Shown in pieces: positions 1-7,134 of a stretch of DNA of 11,447 nucleotides. A program made the translations under genes and the position numbers. The notes under the pieces were generated by a model. It was not told the DNA's origin. It searched no databases and saw only the letters and a program-made list of their open reading frames with translations. The first letter of the stretch is position 1; each line of letters starts with the position of its first letter. Source of the DNA: Patescibacteria group bacterium (GTDB lineage Bacteria; Patescibacteria; Microgenomatia; Levybacterales; UBA12049); the NCBI GenBank assembly GCA_023379465.1, contig JAMCTM010000010.1, positions 1 to 11,447 of the forward strand, given 5' to 3'.

Positions 1-66
1 CAATCTTTGCTCCTTTTGGACCAGTAGTTTTTGAGACTACAGCGTATACCATTCCGCCACTTGCCC
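1..66 (-). tRNA. tRNA-Leu(CAA), 3' part cut off by the window edge
   Basis: Read on the minus strand, the sequence begins GGGCAAG (acceptor arm), then TG and GCGGAA typical of the D-arm of class II tRNAs. A perfect 5-bp anticodon stem GTAGT/ACTAC encloses the loop CTCAAAA, giving anticodon CAA (leucine, codon UUG). A GTCC/GGA(GC) stretch follows that fits the long variable arm expected of tRNA-Leu. The T-arm and 3' acceptor strand lie beyond base 1, so the gene is partial here. No convincing -35/-10 pair was found just upstream. Confidence 0.9.
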
Positions 67-139
67 TCGTCGCGTCTCAACTTTATGCCTTCATTGTTCA
101 CTTCGTTCACAATTTTAGCTTTTCGTTGGACGCTCCTCT

Positions 140-163
140 TCAAAAATTCTAAAGAATTTTTGA
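140..163. repeat. Perfect 10-bp inverted repeat (hairpin) between tRNA-Leu and the NIF3 gene
   Basis: TCAAAAATTC (140-149) and GAATTTTTGA (154-163) are exact reverse complements around a TAAA loop. The stem is almost all A/T, so it is weak as an RNA hairpin. It lies between divergently transcribed genes (tRNA on minus, NIF3 gene on plus), so it cannot terminate either of them. It sits 13 bp before the -35 of the NIF3 promoter. The neighbouring bases 92-110 also hold a short direct repeat, GTTCAC-TTC-GTTCAC. The function is unknown. Confidence 0.5.
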
Positions 164-175
164 TAATTCCCGCTT

Positions 176-204
176 TTGCATTTTATATTTACATATTATA
201 TACT
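176..204 (+). promoter_or_regulatory. Sigma70-type promoter of the NIF3-family gene, predicted leaderless
   Basis: TTGCAT (176-181) and TATACT (199-204) are separated by exactly 17 bp. The -10 ends 7 nt before ATG at 212, so transcription should start at or next to the start codon. No Shine-Dalgarno can fit. The -35 begins with a TTG that opens a longer reading frame, but that start would lie inside the promoter. Confidence 0.75.
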
Positions 205-211
205 GTTACCT

Positions 212-1171
212 ATGACACTTCAAGAAATCTACGATCTGGCCCTTAACATGGGTATTAAGGCCGATCCGCGGGGAGAGAAACGGGTCAAAAAACTTCTTGA
301 GATGGCCAAAAAGGATTACGAGCAGATGCCTCCTAAAAAGAAAAAATATGCCGACCGGGAATCCTTTAGAAACCCCTATTCCGATTCACGGATTCTGTTT
401 GGCGATCCCAAAATGAAGATCCAAAAAGTTATGGCGGGAATTGACGCGGAGGCCTCGGAGGTGCTTTTGACAGATCGGCTTAACCAAAAAGGAGCAAAGA
501 TTGATCTTTTGATTTCTCATCATCCCTCGGGTCATGCCCTGGCGAGCCTGGAAGAGGTAATGGATATTCAGATTGAGATGTTCGAGGAGGCGGGGGTGCC
601 GGTCAACGTTGCCCATGCTCTTTTTGACGAAAGAAAAGAAGCGGTTAAGAGGCGCTTTAGCCCGCTTAATCATTCCCAGGCGGTTGACGCCGCCAGGCTT
701 TTGGGGATTCCGCTTTTGGCACTGCATACTATTTGGGATAATCTTGGCAACCAGTTTATAAAAGCCTCTCTTAAAAAAAGACAATTTGAGACAGTCGGAG
801 AAATCCTGGATTATCTAAATGAAATTCCGGAATTTGTCGAAAGCAGCAAAGGCAAGGCGGGTCCTTTTATTGTTTCGGGCTCGGAGAAAAGAAGGACGGG
901 CAAGGTGGTTGTCGGTTTTACCGGCGGCACTAATCCTTCCAAGGAGCTTTACGTGGAGATGGCAAAGGCCGGGGTTGGAACAATCGTTGAGATGCATGTG
1001 CCGGAGGACGCTGTTTTGGAACTTAGGAAACTTCATATCAATGTTATTGACTGCGGCCATATGGCGGCCGATTCAATCGGCGCGAATATTTTTCTTGATG
1101 AATTGGAAAAGCGGGGGGTCGGGGTAATTGCCTCCTCGGGGCTAATCAGGGTCAGGCGAAAAGCGAAGTAA
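212..1171 (+). CDS. NIF3-family dinuclear metal-binding protein
   Basis: This 319-aa protein resembles the NIF3/YbgI family ("GTP cyclohydrolase 1 type 2 homologue"), which forms ring-shaped hexamers with two metal ions per subunit. The biochemical role of the family is poorly defined. The N-terminal half carries DLLISHHP with the tandem His103-His104 metal ligands. The C-terminal half carries DCGHMAADSIGANIFLDE, where His283 and Asp287 match the H-x3-E/D ligand pair of the family. About 60 N-terminal residues before the core are rich in Lys and appear to be an extension. The start at 212 is chosen because a consensus promoter lies immediately upstream; the frame could open at 176, but only by using TTG within the -35. 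The gene is separated by 52 bp from efp and has no obvious terminator, so partial read-through is possible. Confidence 0.85.
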   Translation: MTLQEIYDLALNMGIKADPRGEKRVKKLLEMAKKDYEQMPPKKKKYADRESFRNPYSDSRILFGDPKMKIQKVMAGIDAEASEVLLTDRLNQKGAKIDLLISHHPSGHALASLEEVMDIQIEMFEEAGVPVNVAHALFDERKEAVKRRFSPLNHSQAVDAARLLGIPLLALHTIWDNLGNQFIKASLKKRQFETVGEILDYLNEIPEFVESSKGKAGPFIVSGSEKRRTGKVVVGFTGGTNPSKELYVEMAKAGVGTIVEMHVPEDAVLELRKLHINVIDCGHMAADSIGANIFLDELEKRGVGVIASSGLIRVRRKAK

Positions 1172-1189
1172 GAAACGGACAATAATATT

Positions 1190-1195
1190 TATAAT
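1190..1195 (+). promoter_or_regulatory. Possible -10 element of the efp operon
   Basis: A perfect TATAAT lies 28 nt before the efp ATG in the short gap after the NIF3 gene. No good -35 lies 16-18 bp upstream, so the element is uncertain. A poorer CATAAA at 1211-1216 would give a leaderless start like those of other genes in this window. Confidence 0.35.
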
Positions 1196-1223
1196 TCATA
1201 ATTCGTGACTCATAAATCATACT

Positions 1224-1778
1224 ATGATTTCCGTAACAGATTTGAAAAACGGCACCGTATTTAAGGATCAGGCCGGCATCTATCAGGTCATTTCCTATGA
1301 GCACATCAAAATGGGCAGGGGCAGCGCCAACATTAAGGTTAGGGTTAGGAATGTCAAAACCCGCTCAATAACGGAAAAAAGTTTTATTAACGGCGCCAAG
1401 GTTGACAATCTTTCCATAGAAAAAAAAGACCTTCAGTTTCTTTACAGGGACAATCAGGACGCGTTTTTTATGGATCCCGTCAGCTTTGAACAGATTTCTC
1501 TTCCCCTTGACAAGTTTGACGGGGGGCAGTATCTAAAAGACGGAAATTCTTATTCCATCAGTTTTCTTGTGGGGGAACCCCTGGAGATTAATCTGCCTCC
1601 CAAGGTTGAGCTAAAAGTTGCCGAGACAGGGCCGTCGCTTCGCGGAAATTCCGCCACCAATATCTACAAGGATGCCTTATTGGAAAATAATATAAAGGTT
1701 AGGGTTCCTCTGTTTGTTAAGACAGGCGACCGCGTTCGCGTGGACACGCGCACAGGATCTTACAGCGAAAAGGTTTAA
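1224..1778 (+). CDS. efp: Elongation factor P
   Basis: This is a full-length 184-aa EF-P, the translation factor that binds between the P and E sites of the ribosome and relieves stalling at consecutive prolines. The three beta-barrel domains are recognisable. The N-terminal KOW-like domain has the conserved loop KMGRGSANIKVRVRN at residues 29-43. The middle OB domain includes FMDPVSFEQISL. The C-terminal OB domain ends in GDRVRVDTRTGSYSEKV. The residue at the loop tip is Arg32. Some lineages have Lys here (modified by beta-lysylation or 5-aminopentanol) and others Arg (rhamnosylated by EarP). Whether this Arg is modified cannot be told from the window. There is no Shine-Dalgarno at the ATG. 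It heads a tight gene string (2 bp to the next frame). Confidence 0.97.
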   Translation: MISVTDLKNGTVFKDQAGIYQVISYEHIKMGRGSANIKVRVRNVKTRSITEKSFINGAKVDNLSIEKKDLQFLYRDNQDAFFMDPVSFEQISLPLDKFDGGQYLKDGNSYSISFLVGEPLEINLPPKVELKVAETGPSLRGNSATNIYKDALLENNIKVRVPLFVKTGDRVRVDTRTGSYSEKV

Positions 1779-1780
1779 TC

Positions 1781-2983
1781 TTGAGTTTAATGAATAACAG
1801 CATATTTAGGGTACTTTCTTCGCGTCCGTTTCTTTTTTTATGGATCGCGGAACTTTTTTCTCAATTCGCCTTCAACATGATGAGCTTTATCCTTATTGTC
1901 GTTGCCTATTCCATTTCAAACTCAAGTATCGCGGTCTCCGGTATTGTTTTATCATTCACGGTCCCGGCAATTATATTCGGCTTAATCGCCGGGGTCTATG
2001 TTGACAGATGGAATAAAAAGACCGTGCTTTTCAGCGTGAATATTATCAGGGCGTTTTTGCTTCTTCTTTTGAGTTTGTTTCATGCCAATCTTGCCTTGAT
2101 TCTTTTGCTGTCTTTTTTTATATCCATGGCCACCCAATTTTTTATTCCGGCGGAATCTCCCATGATTCCCCTGGTGGTTAAGAAAAACCTGCTTCTTCCC
2201 GCCAACGCCTTGTTCGGCCTGGGCGTATACGGCTCCATATTGGTTGCCTATGCGTTTTCTGGGCCTTTTCTTATTCTCTTGGGGACAAGAAACACGTTTT
2301 TTATCTTGTCTTTGCTTCTTTTTGCCGCCTCGGTCTTTATATTTTTGATCCAAGACAATCCAAGCGGAAGATCCGATTACCCCTCTTTGTCCAAGACCGT
2401 TAAATTTGAGATAGGGCAATTATTTAAGGTTATAGCCCGCACTAAGGAAATATACCGCTCTTTGTTTCTTCTGACGCTTTTGCAGACAACTATTCTTATT
2501 GTCGCCGTGGTTGTGCCCGGCTATGTTAAACAGGTTTTAGATATTCCCATCAACCGGTTTCCCATTTTATTTATAACCCCGGCGGCCTTGGGAATGCTCG
2601 CGGGATCCCTGATCTTGAGTAATTTTTTTCATTTGGCCGGAAGGCAGAAAATCGCAACAGTCGGACTTTTTCTGGCCGGAATCACCTTTCTTTTATTTCC
2701 CTACGGAACAAAAAATATTCTGCATGTTATGGTTTTCCTCTCGTTTATTTTAGGCGTTTCAAACGCCTTAATTTTTATTCCTTCCAACACCTTCCTGCAG
2801 GAGAAAACCCCGGAAGAATTCAGGGGAAAGGTCTACGGAGCGCTCAACAGCCTAACCGGTTTATTCTCGATACTGCCTATTATTTTGGTGGGATGGCTGT
2901 CGGATGTGTTTGGCGCCTCCAGGGTGATAGAAGGCATTGGCATCGCCATACTTTTGGTGGGGGTATGGCGTTTATTAACCTAA
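1781..2983 (+). CDS. Major facilitator superfamily transporter (drug/efflux type)
   Basis: This 400-aa integral membrane protein has about 12 hydrophobic segments, the usual MFS length. The loop after the second helix contains AGVYVDRWNKKT (about residues 70-81), the MFS motif A (G-x3-D-R-x-x-R/K-K). A second, weaker copy in the middle of the protein (HLAGRQKIATVGLF) fits the two-fold pseudo-repeat. The overall look is that of the DHA3/MFS_3 (EntS-like) proton-driven exporters. The substrate cannot be inferred. Two starts are possible. TTG at 1781 has AAAAGG 7 nt upstream, inside the end of efp. ATG at 1790 has no ribosome-binding site at normal spacing. It is co-transcribed with efp by position (2-bp gap). 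Confidence 0.85.
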   Translation: MSLMNNSIFRVLSSRPFLFLWIAELFSQFAFNMMSFILIVVAYSISNSSIAVSGIVLSFTVPAIIFGLIAGVYVDRWNKKTVLFSVNIIRAFLLLLLSLFHANLALILLLSFFISMATQFFIPAESPMIPLVVKKNLLLPANALFGLGVYGSILVAYAFSGPFLILLGTRNTFFILSLLLFAASVFIFLIQDNPSGRSDYPSLSKTVKFEIGQLFKVIARTKEIYRSLFLLTLLQTTILIVAVVVPGYVKQVLDIPINRFPILFITPAALGMLAGSLILSNFFHLAGRQKIATVGLFLAGITFLLFPYGTKNILHVMVFLSFILGVSNALIFIPSNTFLQEKTPEEFRGKVYGALNSLTGLFSILPIILVGWLSDVFGASRVIEGIGIAILLVGVWRLLT

Positions 2984-2985
2984 CT

Positions 2986-3663
2986 ATGCAGACTTTTTTT
3001 CAAGCGCTGTCTTTTTTATTGGTTTTCTTTTTTTCGCTCTTCCTTATGTCCAGGGATGATTTTTTACTTCTTAAAAAGAATATAACCATGGAAAGGGTTT
3101 TTAACAGCGCCTTTCTTTTCCTTTTGTCCTGCCTGTTTTCGGCCCGTGTTTTTTATGTTATATTTCACTTTGAGCCTAAATTTATAAATCCGTTTGCGTT
3201 TGTTTCTCCTTTCTATATCCCGGGGCTTTCTCTTTTTGGCGCTTTTGCGGGAGGGGCGCTTTTTATAACCCTTTACTTTAAGCCTGCTAAAAATCCCAGA
3301 CCGAGGATGTTTGATTTTTTTTCCGCCTCTTTTTTATTTGCCTACGCGATAAGTTTTTTAGTTTCGCTTGTCCTGTCTTTTCCAAAAAGGCCATCGCCTC
3401 TTTCGCTCGCAGAGCTGTTTTTTTTAATTGTTATATGCCTTGTTTTTTTACTTTATCTTATCCCGAGGCAGAGAAGGGGAGGGTTTAAGGACCTAAGCCT
3501 GGGGATTATTTTTTACCTCTTGTTTTGTCCGGTTGTTTTTATTCAGGATCAGACAGGCCGCGGTATTGTGTTTCTAAACGCAGAAAACATTTTATTATTA
3601 ATTACTTTTTTAGCGTCTCTTCTGCCTTTTATTATAAGGGAGAAAACTTTTTTTAAGAGATGA
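2986..3663 (+). CDS. Multi-pass membrane protein, diverged Lgt (prolipoprotein diacylglyceryl transferase)-like
   Basis: This very hydrophobic 225-aa protein has about seven predicted membrane spans and a basic C-terminus. Residues 53-58 (ARVFYV), a following Pro-rich stretch and residues 79-90 (PGLSLFGAFAGG), then Asp110 in MFDFFSAS, follow the order of Lgt landmarks: GAR-x-x-Y, the GGxxxHGG segment and the Asp before the G-x-R-x-G-x-F motif. The His of the HGG segment and the Arg/Gly/Cys signature of active Lgt are missing. A diacylglyceryl transferase activity is therefore doubtful, and the family link is inference. The start at 2986 follows the MFS stop by 2 bp. An ATG at 2965 would overlap that gene and has a GGTGGGGGT run directly against it. 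The stop overlaps the next start (ATGA), so the two are probably translationally coupled. Confidence 0.6.
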   Translation: MQTFFQALSFLLVFFFSLFLMSRDDFLLLKKNITMERVFNSAFLFLLSCLFSARVFYVIFHFEPKFINPFAFVSPFYIPGLSLFGAFAGGALFITLYFKPAKNPRPRMFDFFSASFLFAYAISFLVSLVLSFPKRPSPLSLAELFFLIVICLVFLLYLIPRQRRGGFKDLSLGIIFYLLFCPVVFIQDQTGRGIVFLNAENILLLITFLASLLPFIIREKTFFKR

Positions 3664-4433
3664 ACAGCATAAAAATAATCTACGAAGATGGGGATATTTT
3701 GGTTTTAGATAAACCCTCCGGTATTACCGTTAACAGATCCGATACGACAAAAGAGGAGAAAACAGTGCAGGACTGGGTGGAGCAAAAATTTTCAATTTTC
3801 AATTTTCGCGCCGTCGGCAAAGCCTCTGGCGACGCACGGCAATTTTCAAAAGACGAAGAGACGGATTTTTATAAAAGGGCCGGCATTGTCCATCGGCTCG
3901 ACAAGGAGACTTCGGGAATTCTTTTGGCGGCAAAAACCCCGGAGGCTTTTATTAATCTTGCGCGCCAGTTTAAAGAAAGAATGGTTAAAAAAACATATCT
4001 TGCCCTAGCGCACGGCAAGGTGGAGCCCGCGACAGGCGAAATATCCGTTCCGATCGGCAGACTGCCGTGGAACAGAAAGCGCTTCGGGGTGCTGGCTGGG
4101 GGGAGGGAAGCGCAAACCCGCTACCGCGTAATTTCAAATTTCAAATTTCAAGTTTCAAATTCGCAGAAAGATTTAACCTTTCTTGAGCTTTATCCCCAAA
4201 CAGGCAGAACACATCAGATAAGGGTTCATTTAAAATATTTGCTCCATCCTATCTTTGCCGATTCCCTTTACGCGGGGCGAAAAACCGTCAGGGAAGACCG
4301 CGAATTCCTGCCCAGATTATTTCTGCACGCCGGCAGGATTTCCTTTTTTCACCCAAAAACCCAAGCCATGGTTTCCTTCGAAAGTCCTCTGCCTTCGTCT
4401 CTTCAGTCTTTTCTCAATCTCTTATCCCGTTAG
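3660..4433 (+). CDS. RluA-family RNA pseudouridine synthase
   Basis: This 257-aa enzyme should convert specific uridines of rRNA or tRNA to pseudouridine. The catalytic motif HRLDKETSG contains the nucleophile Asp81. The N-terminal strand IYEDGDILVLDKPSG and the C-terminal TGRTHQIRVHL (181-191) are both RluA/RluD hallmarks. There is no N-terminal S4 RNA-binding domain: the protein starts directly with the catalytic domain. Two low-complexity stretches, at residues about 44-63 and 158-169, are encoded by AT-rich heptamer repeats and look like in-frame insertions between conserved blocks. Which uridine is modified cannot be assigned. It is the last gene of the efp operon, and its ATG overlaps the preceding stop by 4 nt. 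Confidence 0.93.
   Translation: MNSIKIIYEDGDILVLDKPSGITVNRSDTTKEEKTVQDWVEQKFSIFNFRAVGKASGDARQFSKDEETDFYKRAGIVHRLDKETSGILLAAKTPEAFINLARQFKERMVKKTYLALAHGKVEPATGEISVPIGRLPWNRKRFGVLAGGREAQTRYRVISNFKFQVSNSQKDLTFLELYPQTGRTHQIRVHLKYLLHPIFADSLYAGRKTVREDREFLPRLFLHAGRISFFHPKTQAMVSFESPLPSSLQSFLNLLSR
3787..3847 (+). repeat. AATTTTC heptamers around a GC-rich imperfect hairpin, inside the pseudouridine synthase gene
   Basis: AATTTTC occurs three times in tandem (3787-3793, 3794-3800, 3801-3807) and once more at 3841-3847. Between them lies a GC-rich stretch that can pair GCCGTCG (3810-3816) with CGAC (3830-3833) plus GGC (3838-3840), with a bulge. The unit is in frame and encodes a poorly conserved linker. 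It resembles a small intergenic-type repeat that has invaded a coding region. Confidence 0.6.
4131..4158 (+). repeat. ATTTCAA heptamer tandem repeat inside the pseudouridine synthase gene
   Basis: Three perfect ATTTCAA units (4131-4151) are followed by GTTTCAA (4152-4158). They encode a variable loop between the conserved TRYRVI and LTFLELYPQTGRTHQ blocks. The reading frame is kept. Confidence 0.75.
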
Positions 4434-4557
4434 CCTCACCATCACCATCAACTGCCCCATGGTGGCATAAAAGAGTCCCGATGGTGATGGTGATTATGGC
4501 GTCAAATCAATCTAATCACCATCACCATCCATCAATGGTACCATCAATGGTGAGGCT
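4432..4557. repeat. Nested inverted repeats built from CACCAT/ATGGTG hexamers
   Basis: CACCAT occurs as two tandem pairs (4437-4448 and 4517-4528). ATGGTG occurs singly at 4459-4464 and 4547-4552 and as a tandem pair at 4481-4492. The strongest hairpin is GATGGTGATGGTGATT (4480-4495) against its exact complement at 4514-4529, a 16-bp stem with an 18-nt loop. An outer 11-bp pair, AGCCTCACCAT (4432-4442) and ATGGTGAGGCT (4547-4557), encloses it. A self-complementary ATGGTACCAT lies at 4535-4544. The cluster starts at the stop of the pseudouridine synthase gene and ends 14 bp before the first promoter repeat. There is no U-tract after the main stem, so it is not a standard terminator. Confidence 0.85.
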
Positions 4558-4570
4558 GATGGTTGAACCT

Positions 4571-4600
4571 CTTGCAATTTCTCCGCCGATCCCTTACAGT
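4571..4600 (+). repeat. 30-bp direct repeat, left copy; promoter of the restriction-modification operon
   Basis: Bases 4571-4600 are identical to 7135-7164. Each copy spans a full promoter: TTGCAA (4572-4577), 17-bp spacer, TACAGT (4595-4600). Here the -10 ends 13 nt before ATG 4614, giving a leader of a few nucleotides at most. Confidence 0.9.
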
Positions 4601-4613
4601 AGCTACCATACCT

Positions 4614-5612
4614 ATGAAAATTGCCGGCGCATTCGGTGTTTCATTTGATAAGTTACGAAATACTATGGGTAAACATCTTCATCCGTTTGAAAAAGTATTG
4701 AGCGTCTCCAAAGAGAATGTTGCTTTGGAATTGAAAGATTTCCCGCTACTCCCTTGGGCTGACTTTTTGCTAAATCCCCGCCGCCTTCGGGGAAGCGACT
4801 TTTTGATGCGTTGGTCGCAAGGCGTGTGGAGCGAAAATCGTCTGATTGAGGCTGTAAATGAAAATGGCGGATATTTTGCCATTCCTTATGGGCCAAGCGG
4901 AACCGCGCCAACATGTGATGTTCGGGCATTTGAGCTTTATTTCGAACGATTAGAAGCGGCGGGACTTGGAAACATTAAAAGACCGGATTTACTTATTTTC
5001 AAAAAAGACGATAAAGACGGAATTGATAAATTTTTAAAAACCATTGGCGGAGTTCAGGAGTTGCCGTTTATTCAGGAAGATAAGTTAAAACCACTGCTCG
5101 CCAAAGCTGTTACCGCGATTGAGTGCGAAAATAGTTTGTGGAAATCAAAGAAAATGCCGGATTATGCGGCAGAATTTTCGGCTCAAAAAAGATTGAATGG
5201 GAAACTTGGATTAAAAAAGACAGCGGTATTACCAACAATCATCATTAAGGAAGAAGATCGCGAGCCGTTAAAGAAATGGCAAGATCAAAATCGTATACCA
5301 ATTCACGTCTGGCATGTGTTTTACGATCAAGCATTTGGTATTCCTCTCGATGAAGCAGAGCGGCTGATAAATGATGGGCTGATTGAGCCGACCATTCAAA
5401 CCTTTCAAGCTCCGGGCGGGGCTACAACAAAGAAAGCGATCTACAAAATTTACTATCGTTACGGATATCCGCTTGGAGATGCTGTCGAAGAACCGAAGCT
5501 CGTCTCGGCATACGTCGAGAGGAATACCAAACACATTCTGCCTTATGTAAAATTCGACGGCGGGAAATTGAAGATTCGTAAAGAAGCTATCGAAGTTTTG
5601 GACTCTCTATGA
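4614..5612 (+). CDS. Type II restriction endonuclease, possibly AccI-like
   Basis: This 332-aa protein is encoded directly before, and overlapping, a DNA adenine methyltransferase, which marks it as the cleaving partner of a type II restriction-modification system. Residues 124-125 (PD in KRPDLLIF) and 170-172 (E-C-E in AIECENSLWKSKKMP) can form a PD-x(n)-E-x-E site of the kind seen in BamHI, with Glu in place of the usual Lys. The C-terminal half (PTIIIKEEDR, HVWHVFYDQAFGIPLDEA, QTFQAPGGATTKKAIYKIYY) recalls the AccI family from memory, which would suggest a GTMKAC-type site; this is tentative. The frame is open from a TTG at 4563, but that start lies upstream of the promoter's -35, so ATG 4614 is preferred. 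Arginine codons are mostly CGN, in contrast to the AGA/AGG-rich neighbours, suggesting horizontal acquisition. Confidence 0.8.
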   Translation: MKIAGAFGVSFDKLRNTMGKHLHPFEKVLSVSKENVALELKDFPLLPWADFLLNPRRLRGSDFLMRWSQGVWSENRLIEAVNENGGYFAIPYGPSGTAPTCDVRAFELYFERLEAAGLGNIKRPDLLIFKKDDKDGIDKFLKTIGGVQELPFIQEDKLKPLLAKAVTAIECENSLWKSKKMPDYAAEFSAQKRLNGKLGLKKTAVLPTIIIKEEDREPLKKWQDQNRIPIHVWHVFYDQAFGIPLDEAERLINDGLIEPTIQTFQAPGGATTKKAIYKIYYRYGYPLGDAVEEPKLVSAYVERNTKHILPYVKFDGGKLKIRKEAIEVLDSL

Positions 5613-7120
5613 AAACAGTAACTCGGCAAAAACTGCCTGCGCAATGGGATGAGCGCGAAAAACTGCGCGATAAGGGACAATTTTGGACTCCTGACTGGGT
5701 TGCAGAAGCAATGGCGGCCTACGTCTCGCGCAACGCCGATTTAGTTTTTGACCCCGGAGCGGGAAAGGGAGCATTCTATACTGCGCTAAAAAAAATCTCT
5801 CCAAAGAAAAAGTTTTTTGGAATGGATATTGACCCAGGCATCATTTCGCAAGCTAAGGAAGAAGGAATTTTTGATAGTGATGCTCAATTAGAAGTACGGG
5901 ATTTTATTCTCAATCCGCCCAAAAAACTTTTTAAGGCAATCATTGCGAATCCTCCTTATATCCGCCACCATCGTCTCTCACAAGAACAGAAAGACCGTTT
6001 TCGCAAAATAAGTTTACTTAACATTGGCGATACTTTGGATGGGCGTGCGGGGCTTCATATTTATTTTTTGATACAAGCATTGAGTTTGCTTGATAAAGAT
6101 GGGCGGTTAGCGTTCATTATGCCGGCCGATACCTGCGAGGGTGTTTTTTCAAAAAAACTTTGGAGTTGGATTTCAAAAAAGTTTCGTATTGATGGGGTTA
6201 TTACCTTTGACCGCAAAGCGACACCATTCCCTGGCGTTGATACGAACGCCGTTATTTTCTTGATAAGGAGTGATAAACCGCAAGAAAAATTAAAATGGGT
6301 TCGTTGTCTTGAGCCGCAAAGCCGAGGATTATCTAGTTTTCTCAAAAATGATCTTGCCGATGGTAACTTCGATGGCCTGGAGATTTACAGCCGCAGTTTA
6401 GAAGAAGCATTATCTGTAGGACTTTCCCGGAAGCCGCTCGAAAACCACCATTTTGAATTTACGCTCGCCGATTTTGCCCGCGTAATGCGTGGTATTGCCA
6501 CTGGCGCAAATGAATTTTTCTTTCTTACAAAAGAACAAGTAAAAACCCTGCAAATCCCTGAAAAATTCTTTTTGCCCGCCATCGGCAGGACGAGAGATGT
6601 CAAAGAAGCGTTTATTACAAAAGAAACCATAAAGAAACTTGAGGAAAAAGGACGGCCGACTCTGCTTTTCTTTCCGAACGGTATCAGATGGGAAGATATG
6701 CCCGAGGCAGTGAAAAATTATATTCAAGAGGGAGAAAAAAGCGGCCTCGCCAAGCGTGCTTTAATTTCCACGCGACAGCCTTGGTACAAAATGGAAGTAA
6801 GAGAAGTGCCAATGTTTCTTTTTGCATATTTAGGACGGCGTAATGCTCGATTTATCAAAAATGAAGCGGGTATTGTTCCTCTCACCGGCTTTCTTTGTGT
6901 TTATCCTCGTTCCAACGATCAAGAATATGTAGAGAAGCTTTGGCAGATTTTACAGCACCCAAATATAATTTCAAACTTACAGTTGGTCGGAAAATCTTAT
7001 GGCTCCGGAGCAATCAAAGTTGAGCCAAGATCGCTTGAGAGATTGCCAATAAACCCCGAGATCATTAACGAAATTGGTATCAAGCCAGTCGTCAGCCGTG
7101 AACTACGCCTCTTTGCCTAG
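5609..7120 (+). CDS. Type II DNA N6-adenine methyltransferase
   Basis: This 503-aa enzyme should protect host DNA by methylating adenine in the target of the upstream endonuclease. The motif order fits gamma-class (TaqI-like) N6-adenine methyltransferases: motif X GQFWTP (23-28), the AdoMet-binding motif I VFDPGAGKGAF (46-56), motif II GMDID (71-75) and the catalytic motif IV NPPYIR (114-119). The remaining 300 or so residues would form the target recognition domain. The ATG overlaps the endonuclease stop (ATGA), so the two genes are translationally coupled. Making the endonuclease first is a less common order, because protection would lag behind cleavage in a new host. No separate controller (C) gene is seen. 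Codon use matches the endonuclease gene, so the pair moved as a unit. It ends 14 bp before the right copy of the 30-bp repeat. Confidence 0.92.
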   Translation: MKTVTRQKLPAQWDEREKLRDKGQFWTPDWVAEAMAAYVSRNADLVFDPGAGKGAFYTALKKISPKKKFFGMDIDPGIISQAKEEGIFDSDAQLEVRDFILNPPKKLFKAIIANPPYIRHHRLSQEQKDRFRKISLLNIGDTLDGRAGLHIYFLIQALSLLDKDGRLAFIMPADTCEGVFSKKLWSWISKKFRIDGVITFDRKATPFPGVDTNAVIFLIRSDKPQEKLKWVRCLEPQSRGLSSFLKNDLADGNFDGLEIYSRSLEEALSVGLSRKPLENHHFEFTLADFARVMRGIATGANEFFFLTKEQVKTLQIPEKFFLPAIGRTRDVKEAFITKETIKKLEEKGRPTLLFFPNGIRWEDMPEAVKNYIQEGEKSGLAKRALISTRQPWYKMEVREVPMFLFAYLGRRNARFIKNEAGIVPLTGFLCVYPRSNDQEYVEKLWQILQHPNIISNLQLVGKSYGSGAIKVEPRSLERLPINPEIINEIGIKPVVSRELRLFA

Positions 7121-7134
7121 GTCTATGAACTTCC

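Noticed and set aside
176..211. Longer N-terminus of the NIF3-family protein
   Set aside because: It would start with a TTG inside the -35 and include the -10; the added residues are hydrophobic and unlike the family.
1982..2419. Minus-strand frame inside the transporter gene
   Set aside because: Its Lys/Gln-rich low-complexity product is the complement of hydrophobic codons; there is no motif and no start signal.
4480..4529. Rho-independent terminator of the efp operon
   Set aside because: The stem is strong but no T-run follows on either strand, so standard termination is not supported.
4434..4555. CRISPR array suggested by repeated CACCAT blocks
   Set aside because: The units are hexamers in both orientations with irregular spacing. 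There are no constant-length repeats or spacers, and no cas genes nearby.
4563..4613. Longer N-terminus of the endonuclease from TTG 4563
   Set aside because: The added codons are the direct repeat with its promoter, so they lie upstream of the predicted transcription start.
4614..5612. BsuBI/PstI-family endonuclease
   Set aside because: Considered because of the methylase pairing, but the recalled PstI sequence shares no motif with this protein.
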